In this document: positions 1 to 12,298 of the stretch, piece after piece | Layout of the letters: every line of letters starts with the position of its first letter | How positions within the stretch are numbered: position 1 is the stretch's first letter | Source: Pleurotus ostreatus/Saccharomyces cerevisiae fusant | Lineage: Eukaryota; Opisthokonta | Direction of reading: 5' to 3' | DNA: 49,485 nucleotides | Assembly (NCBI GenBank): GCA_024196135.1 | Contig: JAMQCK010000151.1 | Span: 1-49,485 of the forward strand | The notes under the pieces: generated by a model | What the model saw: the letters and a program-made list of their open reading frames with translations, nothing else | Database searches by the model: none | What the model was told of the DNA's origin: nothing | Program-made: the position numbers and the translations under genes

Positions 1-159
1 AACGAATCAAGCCTTCGCTCGCGCGCAGAGAAGGCGGGGCGTAGTGGGGATGTGCGTGACCTCGAAGGGGAGGATGTGTATATCTGGGAATGCTCTCATT
101 GCTGGGAGAGTCAGGCGGGTCCCTCATCTCACGATCCTCTGCCTCCCCCGCTTCTCTGG

Positions 160-440
160 CTTCTTCGGTCCTCTTACCCTCTTCCCGTTCCTTCCCTCCG
201 AGTCTTCCCATTCCTTCCCTCTTCTCATTCCTTCCTTTTTCCCATCTCCTTCCCTCTTCTCATTCCTTCCCTCCTCCCATTCCTTCCCCCCCCATTTCCT
301 TCCCGCGGTGCACGAGGTCACAGCGGCATATACGATTTCCCTCCCCCCATTTTTTCCCTCCTCCCATTCCTTCCCTCCTCCCATTCCTTCCCCCCCCATT
401 TCCTTCCCTCCTACCGCCTTTCGCTCCATCCTTCCTTCCT
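160..440. repeat. Pyrimidine-rich degenerate tandem repeat
   Basis: Imperfect repeats built on CCTCCCATTCCTTCC-type units. The longer block, running from ATTCCTTCC through a C8 tract to ATTTCCTTCC, appears twice, near 281-306 and 378-408. The strand is almost purine-free for about 250 bases, a composition able to form triplex (H-DNA). No coding role is proposed. Confidence 0.7.
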
Positions 441-589
441 TTTCGACCCTGCATTTCCGCCCTCCCCTCCTCCCACACCGCGCGCAGCGTCGGGTGAGGT
501 GGTGAGGTGGTGGGATATAACGTATGTCGGTCGGTGATGCGGTGCGTGGTCGGGGATGAAGGTAGTGGTCGGGAGAGGGCGCGGACGGG

Positions 590-680
590 TCGAGAACGGT
601 GGGTGCGGGTCAAGAGCGGTGGGGGTGCGTGTCGAGAGCGGTGGGGTTGGGTCGAGAGTGGTGGGTGCGGGCCGACAGTA
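590..680. repeat. Short tandem repeat, GGTCGAGAGCGGTGGG-type
   Basis: Three to four degenerate copies of a roughly 20-27 bp unit containing CGAGAGCGGTGGG or its variants lie within the purine-rich tract. It appears to be simple minisatellite sequence. Confidence 0.55.
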
Positions 681-751
681 GTGAGCACGTGTCTAGGTGG
701 GGCGAACGCGAGGGCCCGGGATGGGTGCGGGCCAAAAAGGGGGATGCGATT

Positions 752-776
752 GGGGGCGGGGGGAGGGGGAGGGGGG
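752..776 (+). other. G-run cluster, candidate G-quadruplex
   Basis: Four or more runs of five or six G separated by single bases on the + strand. A second G-run cluster with five-G runs lies near 1059-1083. The sequence pattern meets the usual criterion for intramolecular G-quadruplex formation. There is no adjacent gene to suggest a regulatory role. Confidence 0.5.
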
Positions 777-1859
777 TTCAGGAGGAAAATACCAGCGAGG
801 AGGGAAACGGCGTTAAGGGGAGGGGGGATGTGTGGTGGGACGGGAGTCGGGTGTTGGGAGGGGTTTGGTGGAAGGATGGAGAAAGGGTGACGGGGGCGAG
901 GACAGGGAAGAGGGGCGAGGACAGGGAAGCGGGGCGGACAGGGGCGGAAGGCGGAGAGGGAAGGCGGGAGGGTGTTAGGAGGATAGAGGAGCGGCGGAGG
1001 GGAGCGAATGGCTCGGAGCTGGATGGCGGCGAAGCCGTGGAGAGCTGAGGAGGGGTGGATAGGAGGGGTGGGGGTGGGGGTGGATGGGAGGAGTAGACGT
1101 GGATGGGAGGGGGGCGGGCGTGGGGAGGCGATGCCGAAGTGTCGGGCTTTCGGCGCGACTGGACTTACGCGGACGACAGGCCGGTGAGGTCAGAAGGAGG
1201 GCATGGGAGCTAAGCGAAAGGAAGGAAGAGGGAAGGGGCGGGGCGGGGAAGAAGGGATTGGGAGGAGGGCGGTGTCGGGGGGGAGAAGGATGACGAGGAG
1301 TGGGTTTTGGAAAGAGGGGAGGCGCCTGAAGTGGGAGGGGTCGCGGGTGGGCGCCGTGAGTGGTAGAAGGCGTCGTTTGTGGTAACAAGGCGCCGTAAAG
1401 GAGGTGAATTCTCTGCGAAAGGGCAGGCGAATGAGAGTGAGATGGGAAATGAGACGAACGATGAGATGGGTATGAGGCGAGCGACGGGAAGGGGAGAGAG
1501 AGGACCTGGGAACAGTAGTAGCGCATGAAAGCTCGTGTACATCGCGCACGATGTTTCGCATTCTTTTTGTGCACGTCGCTTGCGAGAGGAGCACTTCCGA
1601 TTCGGCGTCGAGAAGCGTGCGGCGAGGACTCGGACGGTCGGGGATGTGGTAACTGAAGAAATTACAGAACAGTGTACAGTAGGGCGCAAAATCGCATGTC
1701 ACTCAAGCACGATCACAGTGTTCAAGCAATCAGCGCTTAATTTGGTGCGTCGTGCATGTGTCTTTCAGTCCATCGACCCATAGCCCGCTCCATCGTTCGA
1801 GCTCGCACTCATCGCTTCTCTAGGCTCGCCCACTGGCGCCGCCTGGGAGTGCTGCCCCT

Positions 1860-1956
1860 CAGCGCCCTCGGGAACGCTACACCCCAGCGCCCTCGGGAAC
1901 GCTACTCCGCAGATCCTCGCGAGCGTTACCACACAGCGGCCTCGCCAGTGCTAGTG
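1860..1956. repeat. Four-copy 24-25 bp minisatellite
   Basis: The first two units begin CAGCGCCCTCGGGAACGCTAC and are nearly identical. The third and fourth are diverged but keep the CCTCG core and a GCTA or GTTA end. The repeat lies outside any supported gene. Confidence 0.65.
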
Positions 1957-2325
1957 CTCGCCTGCATCCTCCGCGTCATCGCGCGCACAAATTCCCTCCC
2001 GCGTCTGGACGCGCGATACCTCTCCGTCCCAAGCCTGCTCGTCCTCCCGTTCTTTCTGGCCGTTCTGAGCCTGCGCGCTGTGCTCGGGTCCCTCGCCGGT
2101 CTGCCCTTGTTCGTCACTATCAACCTGCCTGTCGTCCAGAGCCCATGCGCCATCCTGGCCTCCTTCCGACGTCCGCGCTGGGATGGGAGCGCCGCCACCG
2201 CGCTGTTTCGGATCCAGGGCGACTGAGATTCCCGCGATCTGCTCGATGTCGCCGAGCGCGATGGACGATGAAGGATCGCTTTCCCCTACTTGACGAAGCC
2301 CAGGCAACCTAGCTATCCAGAAGCG

Positions 2326-5300
2326 TCAGCCGGACGATCTTTGAGCTTGAAAGACTACATGGACAGGCGTACCTAGGAATGCGCGAGTACTCTTGAAGGG
2401 AGCAGCGCCCCAAGCGCCGATGGCTCTGAGTCGAGCGATGATTAGTTTCTGCATACGCTCGGCGTCCCCTTGATCTTCGTGTACGCCATGCTCGCGATCA
2501 GGGCTCTCGGCGTCGTCGTTGGAGTGAGCGTCCGCGTCGTCGCCTCCCTGTGCTTCTTTTGCGGCACGTTCTGCGCCGGATCTTTGCATCCATTTGACGG
2601 CCTCCTCGAAGCTGACTAGTTCGCGTATGTGCAACTTCCAGATATCAGGCCGATCAGGGGCACAGATGTACTTATCAGGATCGCTAGTGAAGTGGCGATA
2701 CCTGATGGATGCGCAAGCGGTTAGCAGATAAAATAAAACTTGCAGCTAAGTATTATACCAACTCGGGTCTGCGCCATTTAGAGCCTTGGCTGGAACCTTA
2801 ATTTCCAAGCCAGAGCGTGGGTCCTGCATTAGGGCGGGCAAGTCATCCACCCATTCTGCAAGTGCTTCACAGCCATGCGTGCTCTTGAGCGCGAAAGCTA
2901 CAGCGAGTGGAAACCAATTTTGCTTGAGCTGCCGAGTCAGTTCGCTTTTCCACGTGTCGTGATATGTTGGGTCGAGCGAAAGCAACGCCGAATGCAGCGT
3001 ACGTGATGCGTCAGGAAACCGCTTGTCGACCAGCTTTGAGTTGGCGCGCGCCGCACAGAGTGCGTCCAAATATAAGAAATGATGCATTGAATTTGCACGC
3101 AGCTTGCGAAGCGCTGAGCCTGTAGGCTGGTTGTTAGGACTCATTGAAGATTTGAAGAGGGATTGGAATAGTACTGACCTGCCACTTTTCTGAGCTGCGT
3201 GGCTAGGGATGCTGCGAGAACGTCTGTAATGTCCAAGAGAGCCATCTGGGGATCATCTAGCACCACAGATACTAGGTCGAGGAGAAGTTCGATGGAGATC
3301 TTGTCGTAGTCAAGAACTTCTGCTAGGACATCGCAATAGTGCGTTGCATGGCGATTCAGCACTTTGAGGACAGCAGCTTTCCCGCTGTGACCGATAGTTC
3401 CTTCAGCGATCTTGGCGAGAAACCAGAACAAAGACGCGGCAAACGTTGCGGGTAGATCAGTCTTCACAAACCTTGCCAGTGACAGATAGGGACGAACGAG
3501 GAATGTTGACTTGAACGCTGCCGATACTGCTGAGTGTCCAATGGTGCGTAGCGCAGAGTCAATGGATTGATACTCGAGAAGGATAAGTAGCGATTCAGTG
3601 AACTTCGCGGCCAGAAAGCCAAGGTTGTCTTTGAAGGCTACAGCTCCGTCGGTGTCGTCTGCTTTGGTGTACGAATCGATCGCGTGGCACGCCATGTGTA
3701 AGCGAGAGGCGTCGCTGGGTTCGACGATAGAATTTGCATCCTGACGGGTGAAGGCGAATCAGCTTGAGCTATCTAGATGGCAATTGAATCGTATCACATA
3801 TGCTTCGCATGACTGAGGACAAAGGATACGATGCACGCCAATCAGCGCGTGTCTCGAGTCAGTCGGACAAAGATATAGCCACTCTTGCAAGGTCACACGA
3901 GATAATGTAGCGATGCGTTTTAGCTGATTGTCGTCCGGAAATGGTGCATCAGAGTACGCATTGCGCCACAAGGCGATTGCGAAGTTCGCCAGTGCTGCGT
4001 CGTCCGGAAGTGTCCACAAGAGGTTCAAGTATCGCAATGCATGATGCCAAATCACTGGACGAAGGTGCAGCACCGCAAACGGAGGTGATTCGGGAAGCGA
4101 TGAAAACATTGCAGCAATAGTGCCAATAGGTGCATCGATTGGGAGGTGTTTTGAGTTGGGGTCAAGGTCAGCGAGCTTTTTGCCGAGAGCGAGAAGGGTC
4201 ATGCTCAGTGTCGCCGCATCAGTCATCGTGGTTGTGGGTGTCCTCCGAAGATCCAGCAGCGCCGCGGTCAACGCTTGCAAGACCCCAGAGATGCATGCGC
4301 AATACTGAGCTGTGTCGACTTCCTTCCATAGCAGAGTAGAACCATATGTCCATTTCATTGGAGCGAGTAAAAGAGCGCATGCCATACGCTGAAGCTCGTT
4401 CTCCCGCCCAGGTGTCCAGTCAAAGACCGTCCGCCGTGTTCTCAGCGCATTGACGAACCAAGGACGGATGCGATGACGAAGAAGCTTGCTGTAGCGTGGA
4501 TCCTCATAGCCGCCGTCCCCATAATGGTCAGGATCGATCAGAATATTGGACGAGGCCTGCACGATGAGGGGAGTAACAGATAAGTCGGAGGATGCCTGAG
4601 CCATCGAATCAAGGCTGTTGGGTATCATTGTATCGGAGGAGTTAAGCATGGCCTCCCATTCATGGGCGTCAGGCGCCTTGGAAACCTGGTTCCAGCTTCT
4701 TCTCAGTGTATCACAATAAGTCCTGAGTCGATTGCGCAGCGGTGGCAATAGTCGATGCTTGACCATGTCCGCACTGCTGGAGAAGAACGACCTGATTTGT
4801 GTAGGAAGGAGGAAGCGTGACAACCTCGCTAGAGCTTCAATAAGTGACGTCGTTGCGGAGATGCAACGCTGCAGGAGCGCCAGAGGCGCCTCCGTCTTGA
4901 GTCGGATGGGGAGGAGGGCATATAACAAAGCGACCAGAGATCTTGCCCACTGCGCGCCAGTGGAAAGCGGGGATCTATAGGGGCATTGAGGGCGAAAGAC
5001 TGGCATGAGATTTGTCGCCAGGTATACAAAATATATTGTGGCAGTGAGCGCGATGATCCCATTTGACATGTACCGATCCGATTGGCGCACGTAGAGGGTA
5101 AGACCGATGAAGAATAGCAGCAGCGAGACGTGCAGGAGCATGGGGAGGATCGGCACGATTAAGTGGACATTGTAGTTCTCCAAGCCGATGCGTCTGAAGT
5201 GCCGTACCAGCGCCCGCCGCTTCGGCGGTCCGATAATTTCGCTCTCGAACTCCTGAGAATGATGTTGGAATCAATCAGGAGCACGAAGATGAGAGAGGCT

Positions 5301-5945
5301 ACCTGAAGCCACTGCCTGACAACGACGGCACCGAAAGCCGCCAATAGACTAAAGATCAGACTGAGGTACCAGAAGCGGTTGATCCAGGGACTGGGAGCAG
5401 GTGTCGGCGGTGGAAGGCTAAACGAGGCCACGTCATTGACGCGAGGATCGTTCGCCCACGCTCGCTGGATGGCGATGATCTCCAGTAGGAGGGAAATAGT
5501 GGTATCACCTGTGCTGGAGGGTGTCTGGGATGTCTGTACGACAAACGTGGTGAGGACGGCCGAGAACAAACCCGCCTTGAAAACACAGTAAGCATAGGTC
5601 CCCGCAGCACGATACGTGCACTCACGAAAACGAGGTCCACATCCAAGTGATCGCGAAGACGCTGTAGCATCTCGGTGTCGTAAACACGTCCTTCGTCCAG
5701 CATGACGCGCCAAATGCGAGCGTCGTCACTTAGCTCCTCGTACAGCGCGTCATCTTCGTACTTGTCTTCGTATCCGCGTCGTCGCTTTTCGCGTTGCGTC
5801 TCCGAGCCTGGGGTCAACAAACGATGAGCAACACAGCAAGCAGATAGCGCGCGAACAGCGCACCTAGGCAGTATTCGGGATTATACTTGTGGATGCCGAA
5901 CGTTCTGGTGCCGCCTGAAGCAGGCGGATTCTGCGGTTCTTCCAT
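2326..5945 (-). CDS. DUF6535-family membrane protein, copy A
   Basis: Member of the Agaricomycete DUF6535 family, whose biochemical role is unknown. My model has seven exons: 5945-5864, 5807-5626, 5575-5303, 5252-3798, 3740-3179, 3119-2759 and 2701-2326. It stays in frame throughout and gives 1096 residues. The N-terminal part carries the family signature (KYEDDALYEEL, RIWRVMLDEG, RDHLDVDLVF) followed by hydrophobic helices: AGLFSAVLTTFVVQ, a segment around FWYLSLIFSLLAAFGAVVV, then a pair in the long exon around LLHVSLLLFFIGLTLYV and IIALTATIYFVYLATNL. This suggests about four membrane spans and a large soluble C-terminal region. The long exon contains the motif FDWTPGRENELQRMACALLL, shared by all copies. 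The C-terminus is acidic and low-complexity. Intron 3120-3178 is absent at the same place in copies B, C and D. The start at 5945 was chosen because MEEPQNPPASGG...FGIHK matches the start of copy C. Confidence 0.88.
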
Positions 5946-8753
5946 CGTCGAGAGGCGTCTGCTGTGCTAGCGAGATGTGCGTAGGAGGCAAGCTGATGAG
6001 TGGTGTGAAGCGTGAACATACAGCCTTCGTCATACCAAGAAGAAGCGCACCGCCAACATTAATCTTACGGCCAGCGCGGTGCTGCACGTTCGTTCATATC
6101 CCCGGCGAGGTCCTACCTCTTCAAAGCACGGTCTTTCCTACGCACCGGATGCATAAAGTGCGAGGAGCTCGTCGTGGCTGTTGAATGCACACCTACTGTA
6201 CGTGGCGTCGCGGACAGGACGTCTTTCATACCAGATGTCTTCTGGAGTGCGGTGGAGAGTCCGCGTTCCGCAGGCGCTTCCTAGCCGGTAAGGTGCGGCG
6301 AGGGCGCCGCGCTGACGCCGTCAATGCGCGGCCTCCTGGACGTTGTGGGCGTCAGCTTGCAGTAGGACGTTCCCGTACCGCAAGCGAGGAGCCCACGTGC
6401 CTAATATCTCACGCCACATCGTCACGGTAGTTGAATTGTGACGAGTCACTATCCGGGCTGCCGACTGACGCGAACTTGCTCTTGAGCATGCGTCAATGCA
6501 GATCATTGTAGAAGCGCACCCTAATGTGAGGGTCTCGATCCATCAGAGGTTAACGAAGTCGAACATCCGTCGACGCCTGCCCTTTCGAAGCTTTAGATAG
6601 ATTGCGTACCTACTTGCACGCAGACTACACTTCTTCTCCACGGTCGAAATAAGAAGTGGAGCCAGATCCTTAGCTATAATGCCAGTCAGAGCGCTATGCT
6701 GAGCACTATGAAGAGGCTCGATAGAGTTCCGGTCGAACACCCTTGCTCGGATTAAGTCCCGATTGAAGGCGAGCTTCACTGATAGGCATAGCGAAAGGGG
6801 GACAATTGGTCCGAGGAGAGCGCTAGTCGGGACCTATGGGCAGCACGGGACTGTCACGAAGTTTGCAGATACTAGGATTAGCCCTCGAGATATGACGAGA
6901 CAGAGATCTACACGGCTCGATCTTCCATTCGGCGAGCACGACTTTCTTGCAACAGGGATGAGAACAAGGGGCGCCATTTGCCCCTATTGGAGTTGCAATC
7001 ATGCACGTGGCTCGGATCCGCGGGCCGCAAGTCACCATCACGCTGAACGTGGCGCGATGCCGCCTGCCTTCGCCCATATGTCGGGACCTGCGCGCTTCGT
7101 TCAAACTCTTTGGCAACGCTGTCCAACCCGACAAGGGGAATCTTTGCCGCCATACAGAACATCCGCCACGGCAGGACCTGCTGCTAGAATTGTCGTTGCT
7201 GGGGAAGACTCCATAATGTCCTGCTTAATGAGAGGCTGGCGCCGATGAAGGTCCTGTGTGGCCAGGTACCGTGCGCTTCTGCTTGATTGCAGGGGTCTGT
7301 AACCTACAGGCGTACGGCAGCAGCTTCGCCGCCCAGGATGGCGGCGAACTCATGACCATGGTGCGCATACCTACCTCCTTGAGGTCTCGCTGAAACTCAT
7401 GTTCTTGAAGTGTCCAGACCCCTTTAAACCCCAAGCCTACGTTGCCCTTCCCTCTGGATCTCTCCCTTCAGTCGGCGCATTCCAGGCTCTCCCAGGCGCC
7501 GACAAGAGCGCCGTAATCTCCAAGTCAGCAAGATAGCTGATCCCCTCTTCGGACCTCGTAATGTCAAGCCCTACACGACTCTCCGATCAGTCGAGACGTT
7601 CGCATCTACTGCTGCATTTCGCCTGCCTCGCCGCACTGAAGCTTATTCGTCCTATACGCCCGCGAACCCACCCCCTACTCCACTACGTCTACGAACGCGG
7701 CCGGCGGGGTGGTGGAGGGCGATGCAGTATGCGTTGCTTCGGGAGGCAACCATCCTGCGACAATCGGAAAACTGGGTTTTGCGCAGGCAGGCGCAGAAGA
7801 AGGGAGGCGCGAAGACTGCGCGCGTGCTCCCATCGCTGCTGCTATACGCTCATTGTGATGGCTGCGATGGGGTCCCTTTGACGAACGGTGATCACGTCGA
7901 CTACGTCCTTCACGCTTTCTTGAAGGACGTACAACTACTCACCCCTCCGACGCCTGTCTCTTCTCGCAACCTCTTTCCTACGCATCCTTGATGCATTCAA
8001 TGAACGCGCGCCAACGTATGCGACGAGACGATACTTGCGCTCGGGAAGATGGCGACGCGCGACCTGGACGAGCGGACGATTCGGCGCTTGGCGGCGACGA
8101 CCGCGGCTCGAGTTGACGGTCAAGCGACGCGCAGGGATGCGGGCTGGTTCGTCTACGGCGTCGTCGACGAAGCCGAACACATCGGCTACAACGACGGAAA
8201 GAGCGGGTCATGTCTCGCACTGAATGTCGCGAGCAGGCTATGCCACGTATGAAGATGTACGTACGCGGAAATATAGCTCCATGTTCACTCGAGTTTCCTT
8301 TGGCGTGGCGCGACTGCATCAGGATAAGCAACGGGATATTCCTGCGCCCCATGCGCAGAACCATAGCTCGATTCTTGCAAGGTGTGTGCATCTTCATGGA
8401 CTTGGTAAGGTTGCCGGCCCCCACTGCGCGTTCCACACTCCATGCTCGGGATTGCTCGACGCCGGGCGATGGTCAGTGCTCAAGTACGTACCGTCGTGCG
8501 TATGGCGTTAAAGAGCAGTGTTCTTGTTGATAGATACGCCCGGGTCCGATGACCGACCTCGAGTTTCCGTGTTCTGACAGTTCATAGATGCTTTTCATGA
8601 TAATGAGGGTGCGTCCCAGCCTCCGGAGGCCAGTAAGCGCGCTGTCGAACACACAGGAATGTACGTCACTTCACTATGTTTTCGAGATGCGCGAGCTCAC
8701 CTTTATAAACCTGCTATCTCTTCCTCCTCAGCTTCACCATTGCCGCCTTGACC
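5946..8753. other. Divergent intergenic region between copies A and B
   Basis: 2.8 kb between the 5' ends of two divergent DUF6535 genes. It must hold both promoters. I found no ORF with recognisable motifs; the longest frames (for example 6763-7248 on + and 7978-8436 on -) are Arg-rich and look like chance frames. The length and lack of clear signals would fit a decayed gene or mobile element, but nothing is specific enough to name. Confidence 0.5.
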
Positions 8754-11700
8754 ATGGCAGATACTCAAGACCACAGTACGGCTCCTCACCGCAACAGATT
8801 GTTCGGCGTCAGAGGCGGCCCTCAAGACCGACATGATTGTGAGCAACATCTGCTTCCGTACAGCGCTCATATATCCATTGTTCCCCGCAGACGAGCGGCG
8901 CGGCTATGAAGAAAAGTACGAAGACGACGCCTTTGGAGAAGAGCTTGGAGAGGGAGCTCGCGTCTGGTACATGTTTCTTGAGGAGGGCTCGGAACACGAC
9001 ATAAAGGCCTTCCAAGGGCTGTGTGACCACCTGGACGTGGATCTTGTATTTGTGAGTAGCACGTTCCGATGACCGATTGTTGGCGTTGACGAAAAGTGCA
9101 GTCCGGTTTATTCGCCGCTGTGGTCACAACATGTGTCGTACAGTCGTCTCAAGCACTTCAACCCGACCACGCGGAAATCAGCGCCTCTCTCTTATCTGAG
9201 ATGATTGCCGTCCAGAGGGCTATGGCGAATGGATCGCCAGTGAACGACATCCCCCCATCTAAACTCCAGCCGGGCGCTGTGACGGCGTCGGCCTTGGACT
9301 ATTGGACCAACCGACTTTGGTACCTCAGCTTACTGCTCACTCTGTTCGCCGCATTTCTGGCCTTTGTTGTCCGGGGCTGGCTCTATGTACGTTTTCTCCG
9401 TCTTCGCGAGTGGACTGTCGCTCACCTCAACGTTTTGACTTCGCAGGCATACGACAACCATGTGCACGGAAGTCCCAAGCGCCGCGCCCTTACTCGACAC
9501 TATAGGCGTATGGGCTTGGACCACTGGCACGTCGGACCGATCGTGCTCATCCTCCCTACGCTGCTGCATGCTTCAATGCTTCTGTTTTCCATCGGGCTGA
9601 CCCTCAACCTCCGCCGCTTCGACGTGCCCATGGCCGATCTTGCCATCGCGCTCACGGGCGCGTTCTACGCATTGTACTTCATGTCAGCCTGCCTTCCGGT
9701 CTTCTTTCCCCAATGCCCATATCGCTCGCCCTTGTCGGAGTTGGCATACCGGGTAAAAGCTGCAGTCGACGGGCTGCGAGCGCTTTCGGGTAGCGAAGAG
9801 GGTGGATCGTTCCCGAAGACGTGGCGGGAGCGCGAGCAGTGGGAGGTGACGGAGCATGCAGACGACATCATCGCTAAAGGCCTTGACCTGGCGCTTCGTG
9901 AATCGACGGACCTCTCAGTCAACTCCCTCGTCATTCAAGCTGCCGCTAGCCTTCCTTTCCATTCGATGTCTGACGCGCAGGCAGACAGGCTCTATGGGTC
10001 CCTCCTCCGCGGCCGCGTCCTTGCCTGGTTCTCCAGCACCTTGAATAACCGGGGCTTTGTCTTTGACTGGGCACCCGGGCGGGAGAAGGAGCTTCAGCGC
10101 ATGGCGTGTACGCTCCTCCTCGTCCCTGCGAAAAGGGTACAGTCTAGTCCTCTCGACAACTTCCGCTACCGAAGCTGCGTCACGCGCATCTTGCAAGCGC
10201 TGGTGCACGCGATCTTCTCTACCGACGTCGGAGACGCCGACATGCTGATCCTCGCCGCAACCGCCGTCGCCCTCGGCAGCCGACTCGACAGAGAAGAGTG
10301 GAAAGCAAAAGTCGAATTTATCGGCAACGAAGTCCTCGGCGCGCGGATTGCGAGCGCGTATCTGGCACTGGCGGGGAGAAGCGAGCTCGGGGGCCTCCGC
10401 GTACAGCCCGTCGTCTGGGATGGCATGCTGAGGTCCTTGGCCTATCGCTGTCCCTCCGCATATGTCCCCGAGCGGCTCGCGCTTTTGCTGTGGCGCAATG
10501 TTCATCATCGCGACGGTCCATTTCTGGTGGACGACGATCGGCAGGGGTTCCCGACATTCTCTACGGTGACCTTGCAGCAGTGGCTGCACTCGACGTCTGG
10601 GCGTGAATATATGATTTTGGCGCAGGACGCGGTCCACAATCTGATATGCCCTTCATCTTGTGAGATGCTACGAGTACGTCTCCGCGCGCGATTCGGGATT
10701 GCTTGCGCTGATGGGCTGTGAGTTTAGGTTCACGACAGCTGCAGTCGCGGTGCCGAGGTAAACGCTATCATCTCTTTGCACACGATATGTCGCGCTGTTG
10801 AGGTTCATCGCAACCTAGCAAAGCCATCGGACGGCGCTACCAGCGGACAGGCTGCCGCGGATGAAGGCATCGATTTCCTATCCACGCAGGCCATCGGAGC
10901 TCTGCTCGCCTCCCTCCATCACGGCTCTCTCAGCACTACATGGAAGATCGTCGGCAGCTCCGGTGTATCAATGCTTTTCTTCTCGTCCCTCGTCTCTCGC
11001 TGTCGTCCTTCGACATTGGAGTTGCTCAACCCAAAGGGATCGTCATCTTCCATTCTGGCCGGGTCGCTATTTTGGTTCCTTGCCAAACTTCTGGCAAAGC
11101 TCGACGATGAGCGCGAAGATCCATTCGGATGTAATGGACCCTCATCCTCAAGCCCTTCCTCGTCCTCGTCCGTCCCTCGAATTAACGCTTCCCCTACCGC
11201 TTCTTTTTCTTACTCCCACTCCAGCGCACAGGATAAGGTCAGACTTGACATCGTCCGGGCGATGGAACACCTCGCCACCGCCCAGTTTTCCGCTGTCGCG
11301 GCTGCAGGTCTTTCCAGCGCACTTGAACCCCTCGCATTCCTCCGCCCGGTCGTCATGGCCATCTTGATCGACCCTCATATCGCGCTGCTGGGTGCATCGC
11401 CGAGGGCTCTTGCAATGACGATCGCTGCGCATCTCAGGAGACTAGCGGTTCGTTTCGAACGAGCAGAAGAAACTCAGTGTATGGACTTATCGTGGTGCGT
11501 CTTCCTGGACGTGCTCGTCGCAGCGCGCGCCACGCGCGACGGTCAAGAAGCGGCAGATGCACTGCGCGATGCGCTTATCTCGCTGCGTAATGCGCATGGC
11601 GATATTTGGGCTCGAGGAGTGTTTAGCGCCTTCGAAAACCCCATTCCGCTTGCTTTTGGTATAGCGCTCGCGAGCACGCGCGGCTGCGAAGCCCTCGTTG

Positions 11701-12249
11701 AGCTGGTAGACAACATGCACTCTCCACTTGATTATGAGCCGGCTATTGGAGAACGCATGAAGACTTTGAGAGTTCGCGTTGAGCAGAACGAGTCAGGGAT
11801 ATATGAGGAATGGTATGTCTTCGCCCAGTAAGGGACTGCACGAGCTGATTACATGCGCATTAACCAGGAAGCAAGCTCATGTTGCTGACTCCGAGAAGCC
11901 TTGCCATTCTTACACTGTGCCGATCTCGAGGCTTGTGAACTACGAGCAATATAGGGAACGGCTGCACGACGAGCGACGGTTAGAAATCGCGCATGGCGAT
12001 ATAGAGCGCGCAGAGCACCCTTTGCGGGATGGGGGCTCACAAGCTCATGTCGGTGACTGCGGAACAGAGGCCGGTGGTCAAGAAGAGCTCGAGCAGGCTG
12101 TGGAGAACGATGCCAAGCCAGCCAGCGCTCGAATCGTCAGCTTCAGAGCCGCTCATTGGGTCAGATTACGCGCGATTTTGGGTGAGTCCGTGGTCCGACG
12201 TTTCCCTCCAGCCGTGTCTGATGGGACTCTTTGTAGTGCTCTTGAGTAG
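8754..12249 (+). CDS. DUF6535-family membrane protein, copy B
   Basis: Second family member, on the opposite strand to copy A. The model has six exons: 8754-8838, 8891-9051, 9102-9386, 9447-10673, 10728-11812 and 11868-12249, 1074 residues with all phases consistent. Signature residues: KYEDDAFGEELGEGARVW, CDHLDVDLVF, then SGLFAAVVTTCVVQ and three further hydrophobic segments (near LSLLLTLFAAFLAFVV, LPTLLHASMLLFSIGLTL and LAIALTGAFYALYFMSACL). FDWAPGREKELQRMACTLLL is the conserved mid-protein motif. It belongs with copy E in a subfamily marked by FQGL before the DHLDVDL motif and by LRRFD after the third span. Exon 5 contains a Ser-rich insertion (about 11140-11230) not seen in other copies. 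The 3' end is uncertain: a GTGAGT at about 12181 and an AG at about 12237 would give an alternative stop at 12298. Confidence 0.87.
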
Positions 12250-12298
12250 CAAGCGTCGTCGAGGAGGACGAATAGAGCACGAGGGCAACTCCGTATAA

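Larger units (their letters stand above)
1..2325. other. Gene-poor, low-complexity region
   Basis: I see no convincing gene here. The + strand is strongly pyrimidine-rich from about 125 to 480 and then strongly purine-rich from about 540 to 1350, so long open frames occur on both strands simply because stop codons are rare in such sequence. Their translations are dominated by Ser/Pro/Phe or Gly/Arg/Glu runs. From about 1750 to 2300 the composition is more normal. An acidic minus-strand frame at 1951-2307 looks vaguely like the acidic tails of the neighbouring DUF6535 genes, but it has no alignable motif and is not called. Confidence 0.6.

Noticed and set aside
44..1700. Several long overlapping frames on both strands
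   Set aside because: They occur in pyrimidine- or purine-only DNA where stops are rare; the translations are low-complexity with no domain, splice pattern or start context.
1951..2307. Acidic minus-strand frame as an extra last exon of copy A
   Set aside because: Copy A already has a stop at 2326 in a C-terminal exon that aligns in position with those of the other copies, and no splice site links the two.
5946..8753. Possible decayed DUF6535 or transposon sequence in the A/B spacer
   Set aside because: I looked for the family signatures (DHLDVDL, PGRENELQRMA, LPPYSPD) in all frames and found none that could be defended.
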